From positions 453,225 to 517,224 of the forward strand of contig MEHQ01004134.1 of the NCBI GenBank assembly GCA_008828725.1: a stretch of 64,000 nucleotides of DNA, given 5' to 3'. Under the pieces are notes generated by a model. It had not been told where the DNA came from. It made no database searches and saw only the letters and a list, made by a program, of their open reading frames with translations. This stretch comes from Saccharina japonica. Lineage: Eukaryota > Sar > Phaeophyceae > Laminariales > Laminariaceae. Each line of letters opens with the position of its first letter. The stretch's first letter is position 1. The position numbers and the translations under genes are program-made. Below are positions 33,707 to 47,500 of the stretch, one piece after another.

Positions 33707-36144
33707 CTTACAAAACAGTAACGGAAAGAAGGACGCGCGTGATAAACACGAAGGCATCGAGGCGGGCGATAGCAACGCGGAAACAAGTTTTTCTCGTCAT
33801 AACCGATGTGTCTTCGCGAAGAATATTCTGGTGTGCGTAACAGTTTCGTCTTTGGCTTATGAACGCGGCGCTACTCCACTACAAAACAAAAAACAGAAAG
33901 TGCGGATACATTGAACGTGGGGGGGGGGAAACAAACAACGAACGCCAGCATGAAAAAATAAAACGTGAAATATGAACAAGTGCTTTTGTTGTTCGAACCG
34001 TAGTGGGGAAGGAGGGAGAGGAGCCTACTTTGTGACCCCAGATCCGAGGTACGACTAGTAGAAAGGAGAGAGAAAAAAGAAGGGCGAAGATAATAAAAGG
34101 GATGAACAAAAACAAAAAATACGCCTTTGTTCTCGAGGCAACTGGAACGCGTACACTACGTAGCGCATTTTCTGTAACACCCTATGAGCCGCAAGCTCCG
34201 CTTCTGCACGCACCCTCGTGACCAGCGGCCGTCCAGCCAAACGAGCGTTGGAGTAGTACTGGGCCCTGAGACCCCCGCCCCCGAAGCTCCCGCTCAATCC
34301 GCCACCAGCATCGCCCGTCGATGCTCTCGACAAAAGCTTCACTCGGAGTTCGTAAAGGCCGCTGGCGCCTGCAGTATGCGACCGGTGGGAGAGAGAGTGG
34401 GCTGTGACATGTTTTTTCTTTGTCGGTGTATATATATGGTAGGCCTTCTGGTCCCTTTGCTTGGAGTTCGTAAAGAGCGCTAGCGCCTGTAACATGCTAA
34501 GGTTGGGGGAGATTGGGGTGTTACATGCATGCTTCCTTTTTTTAACGTCGGTTCATACGATGAGCCTCCTGGTACCTCGTTAAGAGTTCGCAGAGGCCGC
34601 TAGCACCTGAAAATTTACGAAAGGTGGGAGAGAGTGGGTTGCTGCAGGCTTCCTTTCCATTTTGTCGGTGCGTGCGGTATGCCTCCTGGCCCTCGGCTTG
34701 TCTTGAATTATTATTGTTTTCTTGGGGCAGGACCGAAAGCAGGTTTGCCGTAGCGCGGGATCGGTACGCGCCTGCACGCTAGTTTTAGCAAGGCGTGACC
34801 CATACTTGTAGGTTTTTTTTTTCTTCTTTCAATATGATACTGGTGTGTCTCACATGCCGGGGGCAATTTCCGACAATAATGGATGCATCCCGCGACAGAA
34901 ATCGTCAACTTAGTCATGTGCCGAACTCTAACACGTACCGGCATGGCTGTTTGACAAAGAGTACCCGAGTCTCTCAATCGCGTTGAATACGACTTCAACA
35001 TGTCCACCATGACCAACGTTTTCTCCGACCCCACGACAGACAGCGTTGAGGGGTAGGTACTGGAAGGTAGTGGAAGGACCTTCGCTACGATAGGGGTAGT
35101 TTATTTTGGCCAAAACGATTCTGACTGACTCCTAACGACTATTACTGACTATTACTGACTACTACTGACTATAACTGGCTATTACTGACTATTACTGACT
35201 ATTACTGACTATTACTGACTAATACTGACTATTACTGACTATACTGACTATTACTGACTATTACTGACTATTACTGACTATTACTGACTATTACTGACTA
35301 TTACTGACTGTTACTGACTATTACTGACTATTACCGACTATTACTGACTGTTACCGACTATCACTGGCTATGAGCATACTCCTCAGCTGATAAACTACGC
35401 AACAAGGCACGCCTTATCGCTGGAATACCCTTCATTTCTTGTTTCCAAAATAGTTTTCGAACAGTGGCCTACGTGCCTACGGTAGGTCGAGGGTTAAGCG
35501 TCCGTTTTTTCTTCTTCTCAAAATCAGTTTTGTTCGGGTGACTCACTATTAGTAATAGTATACATATCCTACACAATAATCAAGTGAAAACACACAACAT
35601 CAGAAAAGACAGTAGGTGTTATTACCTCTACCGTAGCACCCGTCTGAAAACAGACAAAACCCTTGCCTGGTCTAACCGCCATGGTGTAGGAGCCTGTCCC
35701 CCGGTCGGTGACCACAGCGTGTCGCCCCCCCGCACCGGAAACGCCTTCAGCGTCTCCTGAAAGGGTGACGTACCACTCTTCCCCGCCTCTCTCGAGGACG
35801 TTGCCGAAGGCGTCTCTGTCGCGACCGGTGCATGCGTTTTAGCAACAAGACGGGTTTGCAGTGGATTAGAGGCGTTCGCCCCTTGACACAACTGCAACAA
35901 CTTTTTGAGAAAGACTTACTAGGGTATATACTTGGATATGTTTTGTGGTGGTGTCGAGGTTAAGCGGAGGGTGTCAACCAAGGTTTCACAAGCCTGCGAG
36001 CCTTTTCTGGGTGCATCGGGAAAGGGAACCCGACCTCCGTGAGAGTGCGGAAGGTTGCTAAGAACCGCCGCATGTACGCTGCAACGGCGGGGTTGTTCTC
36101 GCCGTTGCATGCTTAACGTGCTGTAGTTTCCGTCGTCTCGTTCT

Positions 36145-36209
<65 letters not shown>

Positions 36210-39200
36210 AGTTCTACTTTTCGAAGAGAGTGTCTGGGACAAGCCGTAGCCCGTTGCCTCGCGTACACAAAACGCACCTAGGTAACTTCCACGGCCACCC
36301 GTACACGTACCGGAATGCCGCTTTCAACAATCGGCGAATACACACAATATACTCTCTCTCTCCCCCTCTGTCTCTCTCTTTATCTATTTCTCGTATTTTA
36401 AACCTCTTCACCCGTCTCATGCTCCAAGTATCTCACCTAGCGGTGAGGCGGAGCAACTTCGTAGAATTTAACGAGAAATTTCCAGTGGAAAACGCCTCCT
36501 GACAGTTGTCACAAACGCTCGACCTCGCCGAGGCGGGCCCGGACGAGACAAGGAGGGCGAAGGGACTGCCTGCGATGTGCCCCCCATCCGCCAGTTTGAC
36601 CTGCTCATTTTCAAGGACCCAATGGTCGGGGTTGTGGTTTTTCCAAGTACTTGTCCATGTTTCTAAATTGGAACGCACCAAAACGTGTGGGTGACCTTGC
36701 ACTATCAACCGTGACCATCGTACGCGTAAATAGGCAATCAATTTTGTTTTGGCAGGGACAACATCAGAGACGGCCAAGCAGAAAGAACGTTCACACATAT
36801 TGGTTGGCGTGTTGAGTTGTATAGGCACCCTCCCGCTTTCTTTTTGTCTGACGGCTGGATGGGTAAATTTCCGGAACATACTTTATCTACGCCGGGGTTT
36901 CTCTCTACGTGTTTACTCACGTTCAGCGAATACTCCCCAACCGTAGTCACGTTGTACGTTGCCGTGTACTCTCCTTGCCGCGTGTATACCGCCTGTCCGA
37001 TCGACACAGGAGACGTATACTCTTGATCCTCGTCGGAATACGAAGAAGAAGAATTGTTGAATAGCTCGACGCTAAAGTCGCCCGTGCTGCCCGACGACAC
37101 ACGGTTTCCCATGGAGTCCCTCGCTCTGCTCAGATCGCACAAGGCGAGGGGGATGCCCGAAAACCCACACATAATAAACGGTGACAACGACGTTAACCCA
37201 TTCAGAACTGAAAAAAATGTCCCACGCTAATTCCAAGTAGTTTGTCCCCAAATTGGTGAGACCAGTTCTTAAGGGGTTAACAAAAACAAAAGTTGTTTTT
37301 GCAGCCGACGTTTTTTTCGGAAAGGAGAATGGCTCGTACGTTTAACGTCAGGAATGCTTAATCTAGTCTTCGACATCACTATAACAGGCTGTGGCGACTA
37401 ACCCAGTTCCCTTCACGCCATCCCTGATGAGACTAGATATCCCTGTCGCCCCTGATTGTTGAGAAATGTCTTTGTCCTCGGGTATATGGCATATAGAGAA
37501 TCGAAGCACGGTGCACGCACTTGCTGGTTGTTGAGAAATACCGCGTGAATTTAGGGTATAATACCAGGACGTGATGTTACCCGCGAGGGAGGGGAAGCGC
37601 AAAGTGGAGGACACACATACATGTCAAATGGCTTGGCACGGGTAGCGAAGTAAGTAACTACCTTAAGTAGAATTTGGCTATTAAAAACAAATACTGAGAC
37701 GCGCAACAAACACGGGCAGTCACACATGTACAACAAAGAAGAAGTAGAACTCCGCGAAATAACCGCACACAACTAACTGCTGCAACGCCTAGCCAACTGA
37801 AGAAACTAGTCGGCAGCTTATAGCCAGAAAACTCGCGTCCAGCCTGTCCTATCTACTGCTGTAGCACAGCTTTCGTGCGACAATCTGCCAAGCATTACTA
37901 TGAAAAAAGGACAATCACGAAAGACGCCGACGTCGACGTAAAGCCAAACTAAACTGACGATTTATTTTTGCCGATCGCCCTCAAATTTTTTCTCGCCTGA
38001 TGGTGAACGCGGAAGTGCCAAATACACCTCCAGCAAGCGATGACGCGATGCCCGCGCCGAAAGCGAAGGACGCGTTCGCTGCCGCCGCTCCCGCGACCAC
38101 TAGCACCCGGAAGGGGCTACCCTCCACATGCGCACCGGCCATCGCTTGTTCGACGCTCCTTCGTTGAAAGGGACGCGTTGTGTTCCGTCAGCGAGCTTTG
38201 TTATAAATATAGTTTGGCGATATCGTAATTTCGTTTGTGTTCCTACAGAGTGTTTTCTCGTTTCGGCTTCAATGGCTTGACCTCTGACACCCCTCTCTGC
38301 TCTGCTTCAGAGGTGTTGGGCCGAAATCAGCCACAACCGTATCGAAAATTTAGGGTTTGTCGCGAATTCTGGCGTTCATTGTTTTGTGTGTGTGCCGCTG
38401 CCTGCCTGTCTGCCTGCCTGCCTACCGCGGTCAACTGGCGGTAAGTATGGAGGTCCAAAGCAAACGCAGAACGAAGCGAAACCGAAACAAAGACAAGAAA
38501 GTACACCGTTTACGCGCGGTACCGACTTTATCTCGTTTGATTCGGTGTTAAACCCTACAGAAACGGAACGATATACTCAAAATTAGTACGGGAGACCAAC
38601 CACTTGGAATTGGTGTGGTAATCTCATAAACTACTCAAAAGCGGGGACACATGAAGTGTGTCCCCGGTTGCGAAAAAAGCCTCCTGGCTGTACATAGGAA
38701 GCGAGGCGATTCAAATGGCAAACACTCGCCTCGTGACCGACCGAGAGGCTGCTTCATTGATCCCAAACTACACACAAACTAATGCGTCGACGGAATGTTA
38801 CCGGAGGAATATTTTTATTGCAGTGGGTTTTTACTATGACGGAGGGCCAACTGTAGTATAATCAGAACCTACAATGAACCCAAAAATCAGGTATGCCCCT
38901 GACACGAAAACATATTTCGTCCTGAGTATAACAGTAGCCCCCCCGCAATAATACACTGTACAGAAGCAGATATCTTCAGTAAGTCTCACTCCGAATGATT
39001 TTCTCCCGAAACGGAACTAGATCCCTTAGGGGGATTTGTTGTAACCATCTTACCTGTACCCTAAAGCCCAGCGCGATCTCTCGAGCGCGCTGACCAGGAC
39101 GCTCATCTGGTAGGCCCCCGCCACCACAGGCCAGGCCGACACGGAATAACTCCCGTTTCCTCTGTCGATAGCGTTGCCGTGGTATTCTACACCCCCAGGG

Positions 39201-41522
39201 CCCTTGCCGTATGCTTGGATGGTGTCCCCTCCTGCGGCAACACGTCGAGCATTCAGTCGTAGTGCAAATAATAAGACGCCGATATATGGAGCCGTCCGTG
39301 CGAAAGGAAATATGTCGAAGATGAAGTCGTGCATAGTGCGAATGGTAAGAAGACGAGTATGGGGCCGGGCGGATGGTAAGACGAAGGCGAATAGGGAGCA
39401 GTAGGGAATGATTCGGGGTGCAAGTTGACATCGGCACGGATAGATAACGTCGCCTGTGGCAAACAAAGATTGGACAATTGTGTTACAACGCTAGCCCCAG
39501 GAGGGTAGAATTGTTTTGGTGAACTGTTGAAGGGGAAACACTAGGTTCAGGCTACGACTGCTTCCCTTAGCCCCGATGTGTGGGGGGTTGAAATATATAT
39601 ATATATATATATATATATGATCGCCCATTGTATTGCAAAATGTAACGCCCCGGTACTCAAGGAAACACAATAATCAACTGAATACACCAAGGTAGGTTTT
39701 AGCTCGGCCTGTGACCTGCATCAACATGAAGAACCCTCCGGGGTCGCATTGCTGCAACAAGAGCTTCGAACTTCGAACAAAGATATCTTTGACGGAAGCT
39801 GTCAAAGTGCAGAGGCGGATCAGCCCCGGTTGCCATTGTGTTCCGCTAAAAACATTCCATTTTTTCGGTGTCAAAAATCGAGACTGCTGCTTTGCTTACG
39901 GGTAAAACGTGGGCCTCAACAATATTTTCCCTCGGCGTTCACGTCTGCACCCGAACAGACACCTCCACTGGCGAAATAGTTGACGTTAGTTCCGTCCTAC
40001 AACGAAAGAAGAAAGCAGAAGCTTGCCGCTATGCGAAAAACCACTGCTCACTTCCTTTCGAAGACCTACTGGACCAACAATGGCCAGGCTGTAGCGACAC
40101 AAGAAACGAGAGTACGCCCCTTCCTTTGATTAAAATCATCCTTCGGAGGGGTATAAATCAACCTTAAGCTCACCACTCTTTCCACTCATGTGTCGTGTAT
40201 CAACGTAACCATGCTTGTAGCATACCACAGCGGTTGTTGTAGTACACCCTCCCCATATATCGCCCCCTCACCGTCCAAATGCACCACTCACCAATCCCGC
40301 GGTGGTTACCGTAGGCATCCCTCGCCTGCACAACGATCTCCATGAGCTCTCCCGCCGTGATTTCTCTGATCGCGTCGTTTCCTGCCCCCCCACGGCCGCT
40401 TTCACGAGGCCACTCTACTGTTGACGCCCCCGATGCCGTTGCCGCGGGGTTAAGGTCGACGGCCACTTTCCACCCCAGTCGTCGGTGATACAGCTTGCTC
40501 GCTGGGACGATAGAGAGGCTCGTGTCCGTTCGGCTGGACCATTCCATCCGGACCCAGGCCTCGCCCGTCGCGTGCTGCGGACCGCAAACATCAGGGCCGG
40601 GGGGGGGGGGGGGGGGGGGGGGCGTGCTCATTTGTCGCTTGCCAGTCATTTGGCCATTGCGGAGCATCAGGAGGGGGGGGGCATAAAATGCGAATTGTGA
40701 TTGTCCGTCTCTAGACGTGATACTGAGTCTACCGCAGAAAATCGGCGGTTTCGAGTAAGACGGGAGAATCACGCTTCCCATAACATGTACGGCTGGTCAG
40801 CGGCCATGCTACCCGCTCTGATTTAAGTTACACGATGGCATTCGCTCCTGGATTGAAGGGACAAATGGCAAAGTTTTTTTTCCCCGCCTCTCAAAAGAGG
40901 TCAAAACGCGGCGGAAGGTAAAAAAACTGTGCCTGAAGGCATCACCTTTACCCCATCAACGCTGTGCAACCAGAGACCGGAATGTCTGCTTCCGCACGAT
41001 CAAAATTCGAAGAGCCGAAAGGTGCCAACCGTTTACCTGATTCTCCCCAGGGCCGATCACTTCACCCTCGTGCTATCACTTTAGCGAAGACCCCACCCCA
41101 CACGCCCAAAGTGGCGAATAAGCGATATCCGGCGTGTCACTATTACGGGACACCATAGTAAACAGGACCTACCGTACACACTATAACCAATATATTTACC
41201 GACTTTTACTAACATAATTTGGTCCTATTTACTATGGACCTCCGTAATAGGATGGCGCAGTGGCGGGAAAAGGCCTTTTTTTCTTGTGACCCGCGGGATG
41301 GCGGCCACAAGGTCCTCACGGCTCGCTTGTGCTACGTATACGTCTGGCCTAATAGTCACCCAACAAAACCTAATTTCCGCGGCCCACGGTTTCGGGTTTA
41401 CTTTGGAAAAAATCTCAGTTACTCACCACGTAGCGAAGTTGTAGCGGAATCAGCTGCCCCGCTTGTAGCTGCAGGCTTCCTGTTCTTCCTTGTGACATGG
41501 TTTCCGGGAAGGCGGCAGCAGA

Positions 41523-41586
<64 letters not shown>

Positions 41587-44500
41587 GCGGCAGTAGTGGC
41601 CGTTGCCGAAGGAGATGCCGACACATCGCGGCCGTCTGCTCCCGCGTCGGCGGCATATCGGTCGACCGCGTTCGACGCAACGGCTGCGGCCGCGGCTTGA
41701 CCAGACGGCGCCACAATGTCATTGAAAATCTCTTGCCCTGACACAGACAGGGCAGCCTTCGATGAGGCGTCGGTGGTCACGCGGAAGGCGTACTCTCCAT
41801 CGTCCTCGACCTTCACTGCTCTCGTGTTGCAGTGTTGAATTGTGTTATTTTATTGGGGGGAAGGAGTGGCAACAAGAATCGCGAGGGTTGGGGTGTTAAG
41901 AAGACGAGGTGAACGTTTTTTCTTCGTAGCGTGCGCAAGGGAACAGGGGGGGGGGGTATAGACGAAAAGCGGTGTTGCTTTGCACAGTCTACTTTATTGT
42001 ACAACTGTAGAGAACATTTCTTTTTTGTCCAGTGTACTCGTCTAGTTCCCTTGATGTGACTTTTTCACCTGCTGTGATAATTGAGTCAATAGATTCGTTG
42101 GAAATCGCTTGAATCGGTGGCTGTATGACGCATCGCGTATGCGCCAAAGGTTATCCTGGTGCTACCCGACTGCCCTTGCATCAGCTTCTACGGGCCGAGA
42201 CTTCCCGTCACATGAAGTCGGCCTTGGCGAAAGCGCCAGCTGTATTCGAGTGGGATAATATCGGGCAGTCAGTCACGGCCGGGCCTCCATTCGGACTAAA
42301 CGCGCCATTTGTTAGCTTGCACATTCAACACGAACGCGCTAAAAGTGGTGGTCCGTGTGTCTCACCGAATCCTGTGAAGCGGGCGGAAAAATAATCCGCG
42401 GGGAACAGGGAGGAGTTCCACGAGTGAACATATGAGGCGTTTTCTCCAATGTTGTTGTCGGACAAGGACGCGCCGAAGACGTCGACGCCGGGCTGAGGGG
42501 ACAGAAAGCCCCAGTTAAAGTCCACGCTGCCCTTCGTTCTCCAATCCGCTTCTTGGGTAAGGGGAGTCGCTGGGGACGATCATATGTGATCCGGCAAACA
42601 ATTAGCAACGACATCCGCCGACAGGAAAAAAGGTGAAATGTTGGCCATGCGTCTAGTATGGTACGTGAAGACGTGCGAAGCATGGGGCATGGAATTAACC
42701 GTACGGTACACCGCCTTGTCCGATGTCGATCGCGTATATACGTGCGTCTGATGTATACGATAACGGGGCCCCCATAATAATCAGAACCTATGATGGATGA
42801 AAAAAACACGATTTCCTCTATGTCTACCTACCATACTTTGGTTATGATTACTATGTTCCCTAGTAAGAGACTGGCACGCCAACCGGGAATTTTCCGTTTT
42901 AAGTGCACGAGATCACGGAAGGAGGTATACGGGAAGTATACATTTTTCCGAGCGTTGCCACGTACCGCTACTGTATAGCACGACCTAAAAATGGAGATGA
43001 GGCCAGGGCCAAACGAAATCAGCACGAAAATAACCCCCCTCTTCTCCCGATGCCCGGTAAGATAAGTTCACGTCCACAATAACCAAAATAACGTATCGGC
43101 TCGTAATTACTTATATTCATAGAAATAGGTGGCATAGTGTGGCGGTGTAGCACAATATGTAGTGCTCCGACGGCAGTACGCCAAGGTTGAGTCTTCTTCA
43201 GACCTGAATTCGCACTGGGCCTATCAAGTCCGGCAACTGCTGGCACCTAAAGCAGCTCCACAAGGTTACGCACGAAGTACGCCTTTATTTATACTTCGTA
43301 CCAGTTCTGTTTTAATCGTTCCCATGTCTCTCTTTTTTTTCGTGTTGCCTCGCTCGTGCAGCAGTTATCTGTTCCTCTTGGGCACGTGTGCTTTTCGTCT
43401 AGGGGCGCTTCTGGCGCTTCTGGCGCTTCTGTCTCCCTGCGTCATTTGTATTCTGTTTCATTTCAGAACTTGTTTTATTTTGTCTTTTTTGTTCTTATTT
43501 TTTGGTTCGGCTCGTGTCGCTGTGTTCTCGTACCCGATACGTTACGCATCTCACTTGCTTTACCCATTCATTTGCGTTTATTTTGTTTTGGTTTTTCTCT
43601 GTTTCACAGTCTGTGACCACAGAATTTGTATCTCTCTAGGATTGGGAATCAGGACAGGCACTGGGTGTACTGATGTGGTTGAGTAGAAAGAACGGGTTTA
43701 ATGTGAAGACAACAACATGAGCGCGGCTTCTTAGCGTGGGTAGGCGCCATTCGACGCGAGTCGATGAGGGAAGAGAAATGGCTGCAGTCTTCTCGCGATA
43801 AAAACGCGAGGCACGAGCTATATGGGGGGGGGGGATAAGAGCCTGCCATGCGACCCTGGATCCGAGTTACGACTAGGAGAGAGAGAGATAAGGAAGAGCG
43901 AAGAAGATACATGGGATTAGAAAAAAAAACGTGAGTCCGTTTTTGCCCACCTTCGGTTTCTACGCCTCCATCTTCGTAGAAAGTGCCCCACAGCCCCCCC
44001 GCCTCCACCACTCCAACTTCCAGCCAGTACAGGCCCGCGTTGATAGCGGCGGCGACTTCGTATCGCCCACCGCCGACATCGGTTACGTAGGCGTCAGCTT
44101 CATCAACCACGACGGTGGCGAAACCGTCGGCGGTGCTGTTGTGCCCGCTCTCGCTCTCGCCGTCCGTGGTGAACTGTGCCAAGTAGCTGCCGGCAATCGA
44201 CGCCGTGTCAACACGTGCGCTTGGATTTCTCACCCAGAAGTCTCCTTCTTCCACCGCGTCCGCCTCAAGGGACGGTTCATCGCTCCGCAGTACCCAGCGC
44301 GCGGCGAAGGCGCTTTCGCCTCGGGTGAGGTTGTTCTTCCAGAAATCGGCGGCCTGGAGGTGAACCACGCTCGAGCCGGCTACCTGATACGGGGTGAACG
44401 TAGTCCCCAGTAGCACCGGGGGAAGCGAGGTGGCGGAGGCGAGGGAAACAGGGTTGCATCAGCCACTAGCGGTGGTACGGGTGCGAGGTATCGTTGTTTA

Positions 44501-47500
44501 TGCTAGGCGTGCCTGACGTTGGGATCGCTTGCTCGGAAAAACATAACGCTACTTTGATGCCCAAGGGACTCCCAACGACAGACAGTCGGAGGTGGGGGCA
44601 GTGCGGGCGACGCTACAGTGGCTTTAACGATACTCGGACTTCCACATCTCGCACCTGTCTGTCCCACCACACGAGTGTCGCTGGTGCATGCGCCTGCGCG
44701 GCCTCTACCAGCACCTCAAAGGGCGATCCCACGGCGTGCTCCCCGTCCGATACATCGACAACCTCGAGGGAGTAGTTTCCGGTCTTGGTGGCATTGTAGA
44801 CCGCGCGGTACGTGCCTTCGCCTGTTTGGGAGCATAGCGTTTCGGTCAGGCGGAGTGCAACGTCAGTAGTGGTTTACGTCTTACGGTTGGAGAACTAGAC
44901 CGCGATACCGGCGAACCGAATATGTTTAGATTCGAATGGGCCTCCAGTTTCGCCTATCGCCGCCGAGTCCTCTGAGGGTGTGCGTGCATTGAATCAGTGC
45001 TTGCAGGGGTGGGGTTTATGCAAGCTCGGCTAAGCAGGGAGAATCACACTTATCGTGTCGTGCAAGAAAACCAACAACCCTTTCCCTGGTACAAAAGGAG
45101 GCGAATCTTCTCCAATCTACTGCTGTTGTTCCCACCTAGGTATTCCACTGTGGCGTGAACAACCGTCGAGTTGTCGTTGTCCTGCCCCTTCTCCTCCTCC
45201 TCCTCCTCCTCCCCCCAACCCGCGACGTCCGCATTTCTCCTCATGGTGACGTTGAACACCGCTCCTTCCTCTCCTCCGGAGTCGTTGTAGGAACTCGAAA
45301 AAGCACCTTCTCTGGCAGGGTTGGCTTGCAGGTCTCTCGCCTGGATGAGGAAGGTGGAATTTTCTCCGGCAGTGGCAAGGGCAAGGGCAGACCCCGAAAC
45401 GGTGGCGTTTGCTCCCTGGGCCGGACCCGCGGACACGCTCACATCGAACGGGCTCCCCGACACCTGCAAGCCATCCACGCGCACTGCCAACGAGGAAAGG
45501 GAATCGGAAGGGGGTTTGTATTTTGTATTTTTGATTTTTATAACCATGGCAGAACCGCAGACATTGGACCCACACTACTTCCACGTTTGTTGTCCCCCAA
45601 AAAACGTGTGTGCGTTTCTGAATGGGGTTACTACGTGCTGGCGGCCACGGAACGCTTTGTGAAGTCCCACCGCCACTTTTTGAAGGGCGGATGGAAGCAT
45701 GTCAGATATGTTTAGTTGATATACGTAGTCATACTACTGTTGCACCGGGGGGACGGTTTCGCCGATGGGAGCTGAAAGAGTCGCGCTTATTTTGTTCATC
45801 TCAGGGCACGTGCTGAACGTGAAAACTGTTTTCACATTAAAAAACGGACGGGTTAGGCTCCGAGTCGTCAAGGCACTAAGGGAGTCAGGGGGGGAGGGGG
45901 GGTGTACTTCATGTTCATGCATGGCCGTAGTCGTATGACCATAGACCCTCGCATCCCTACAATGCCGGGACGGAGCATGTCGGGTTTTCACCGACCAGGC
46001 AGACATTGCTAACACCAAGCGCGAAGCGCCGTGAGGTGTTGGGCGAGTCGCATGAAGGGCGAGCTGCATCCTACTAATAACCGCTTGTAAGGCGGACTTG
46101 CATATGGATGACAGCTTCAATGAGTTGTTTTAATTTCTGGTGTGGCCACTTCCGGAGACAGCAATGGGAGTACTATGTAACTGCCTCGTGGGTGCCTTAC
46201 CATATACACAATACGTGATACGATAATTCCCCTTGTGCGGAGCAAAGGTTCTCCACCCCGCACAACTGATCTAGCTCGACCGCCAGCCTTGGTGACCGCC
46301 AAAAAACAAAACGGTACCCTGGTTGTCTAGCTCACGCAGTGAGAGGCACGTTTTACAGCGTCGTCGCCAACCGACGCCAACCCAGCCTACAAATATATCA
46401 TATATTTTTAGTGAGCTGCATCCTACTAAGAAGCGCAGTCAAGGCACTAAGGCAGTCAAGGGGGAGATTTCAGTCGTCCGACCACGAAAAAACACGCTTC
46501 TCCCACGCAAAACAACTTGCTGAGACAGTCAGTATGTTTAGGCCGTTCATCGAAACTTCAAGAACCTTCCTGTCTAAGTGTGTGTCCTATCATAGGTCGT
46601 TCACCGGAATTCCAAGCGCCTTCCTGCCTTTAAGCCGTCTCGCCTTCAACCGAAACTTCATACTGCTGTACCTACCACCTGCTACACTACAAGGTATCCA
46701 GACTCGAGGGGTGGACACCCTGTTACGCGAATGACGACAGACGGTGTACAGCTCTAGCTCTACGCATCTCCCCCTCAGGTACATATATATATACCCATCG
46801 GGGCGCATTTTATCTGTTTTTGTGACCACGGGCTAAACTTCATGGAAATGAGCTTTTAATAAATAGTGAACATAGTCATCCTTACCATTATCATTTTATG
46901 ACAGAAATATTCAACAAGCACGAAATGTCATCTCACCGTAGAGCAAGCTTGTCCCGGCCTCCCTTGGGACGTACGTGACCAGCGCGATCCCGGAACCGTT
47001 CCCGAGAAACGTTATCGAAGACGCCTCCAGGGGCACTTCATTGTTTTCGACCGCGGTGAGGGTTTCGTTTGCGTCGCCCGATGAGGCGTTCGTTGCTGCG
47101 TTGATGCTGGTGCTTGCAACGAAGAGCTCAGCCGAGACGCTGAAGTCAGCCCCCCAGAGGTTGTTGCTCCAGCGATCCCTCGCCTGCCACGAGGAGACGG
47201 GAAAAAAAAATCAAGGTTTAACCCTAAGCCTATCGCAAAAAGTACCCTACTCGGATTCGAAGATGTTCTTCTCCACAACATAGAGTGTACCGCTCAAGGG
47301 GATATAAGGAAGATGGACAATTGTCGCACATTTCAATACAAAATTACGACGGCTTGCTCAAACAGTTATGGTTGCACACTTTGAACGACTCCCCGCAATA
47401 TGTACCTATGCGCTGGAACTCTACAAATAGGTGCCAAGCTTGAATCCCGACGACATTTGGAAGTAAAACGCAGACACTTTCCTGAAGCATGCAAATCTCA

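Noticed and set aside
41497-41700. Plus-strand poly-Ala frame across the CAG tract
   Set aside because: The minus-strand frame continues at both sides into PA14 sequence with correct splice phases; the plus frame has only the repeat.
43162-43686. 174-codon plus-strand frame rich in Leu/Phe, membrane-protein-like
   Set aside because: It is a T/C-rich intron of the giant gene. Hydrophobicity follows from base composition and there is no domain or start context.
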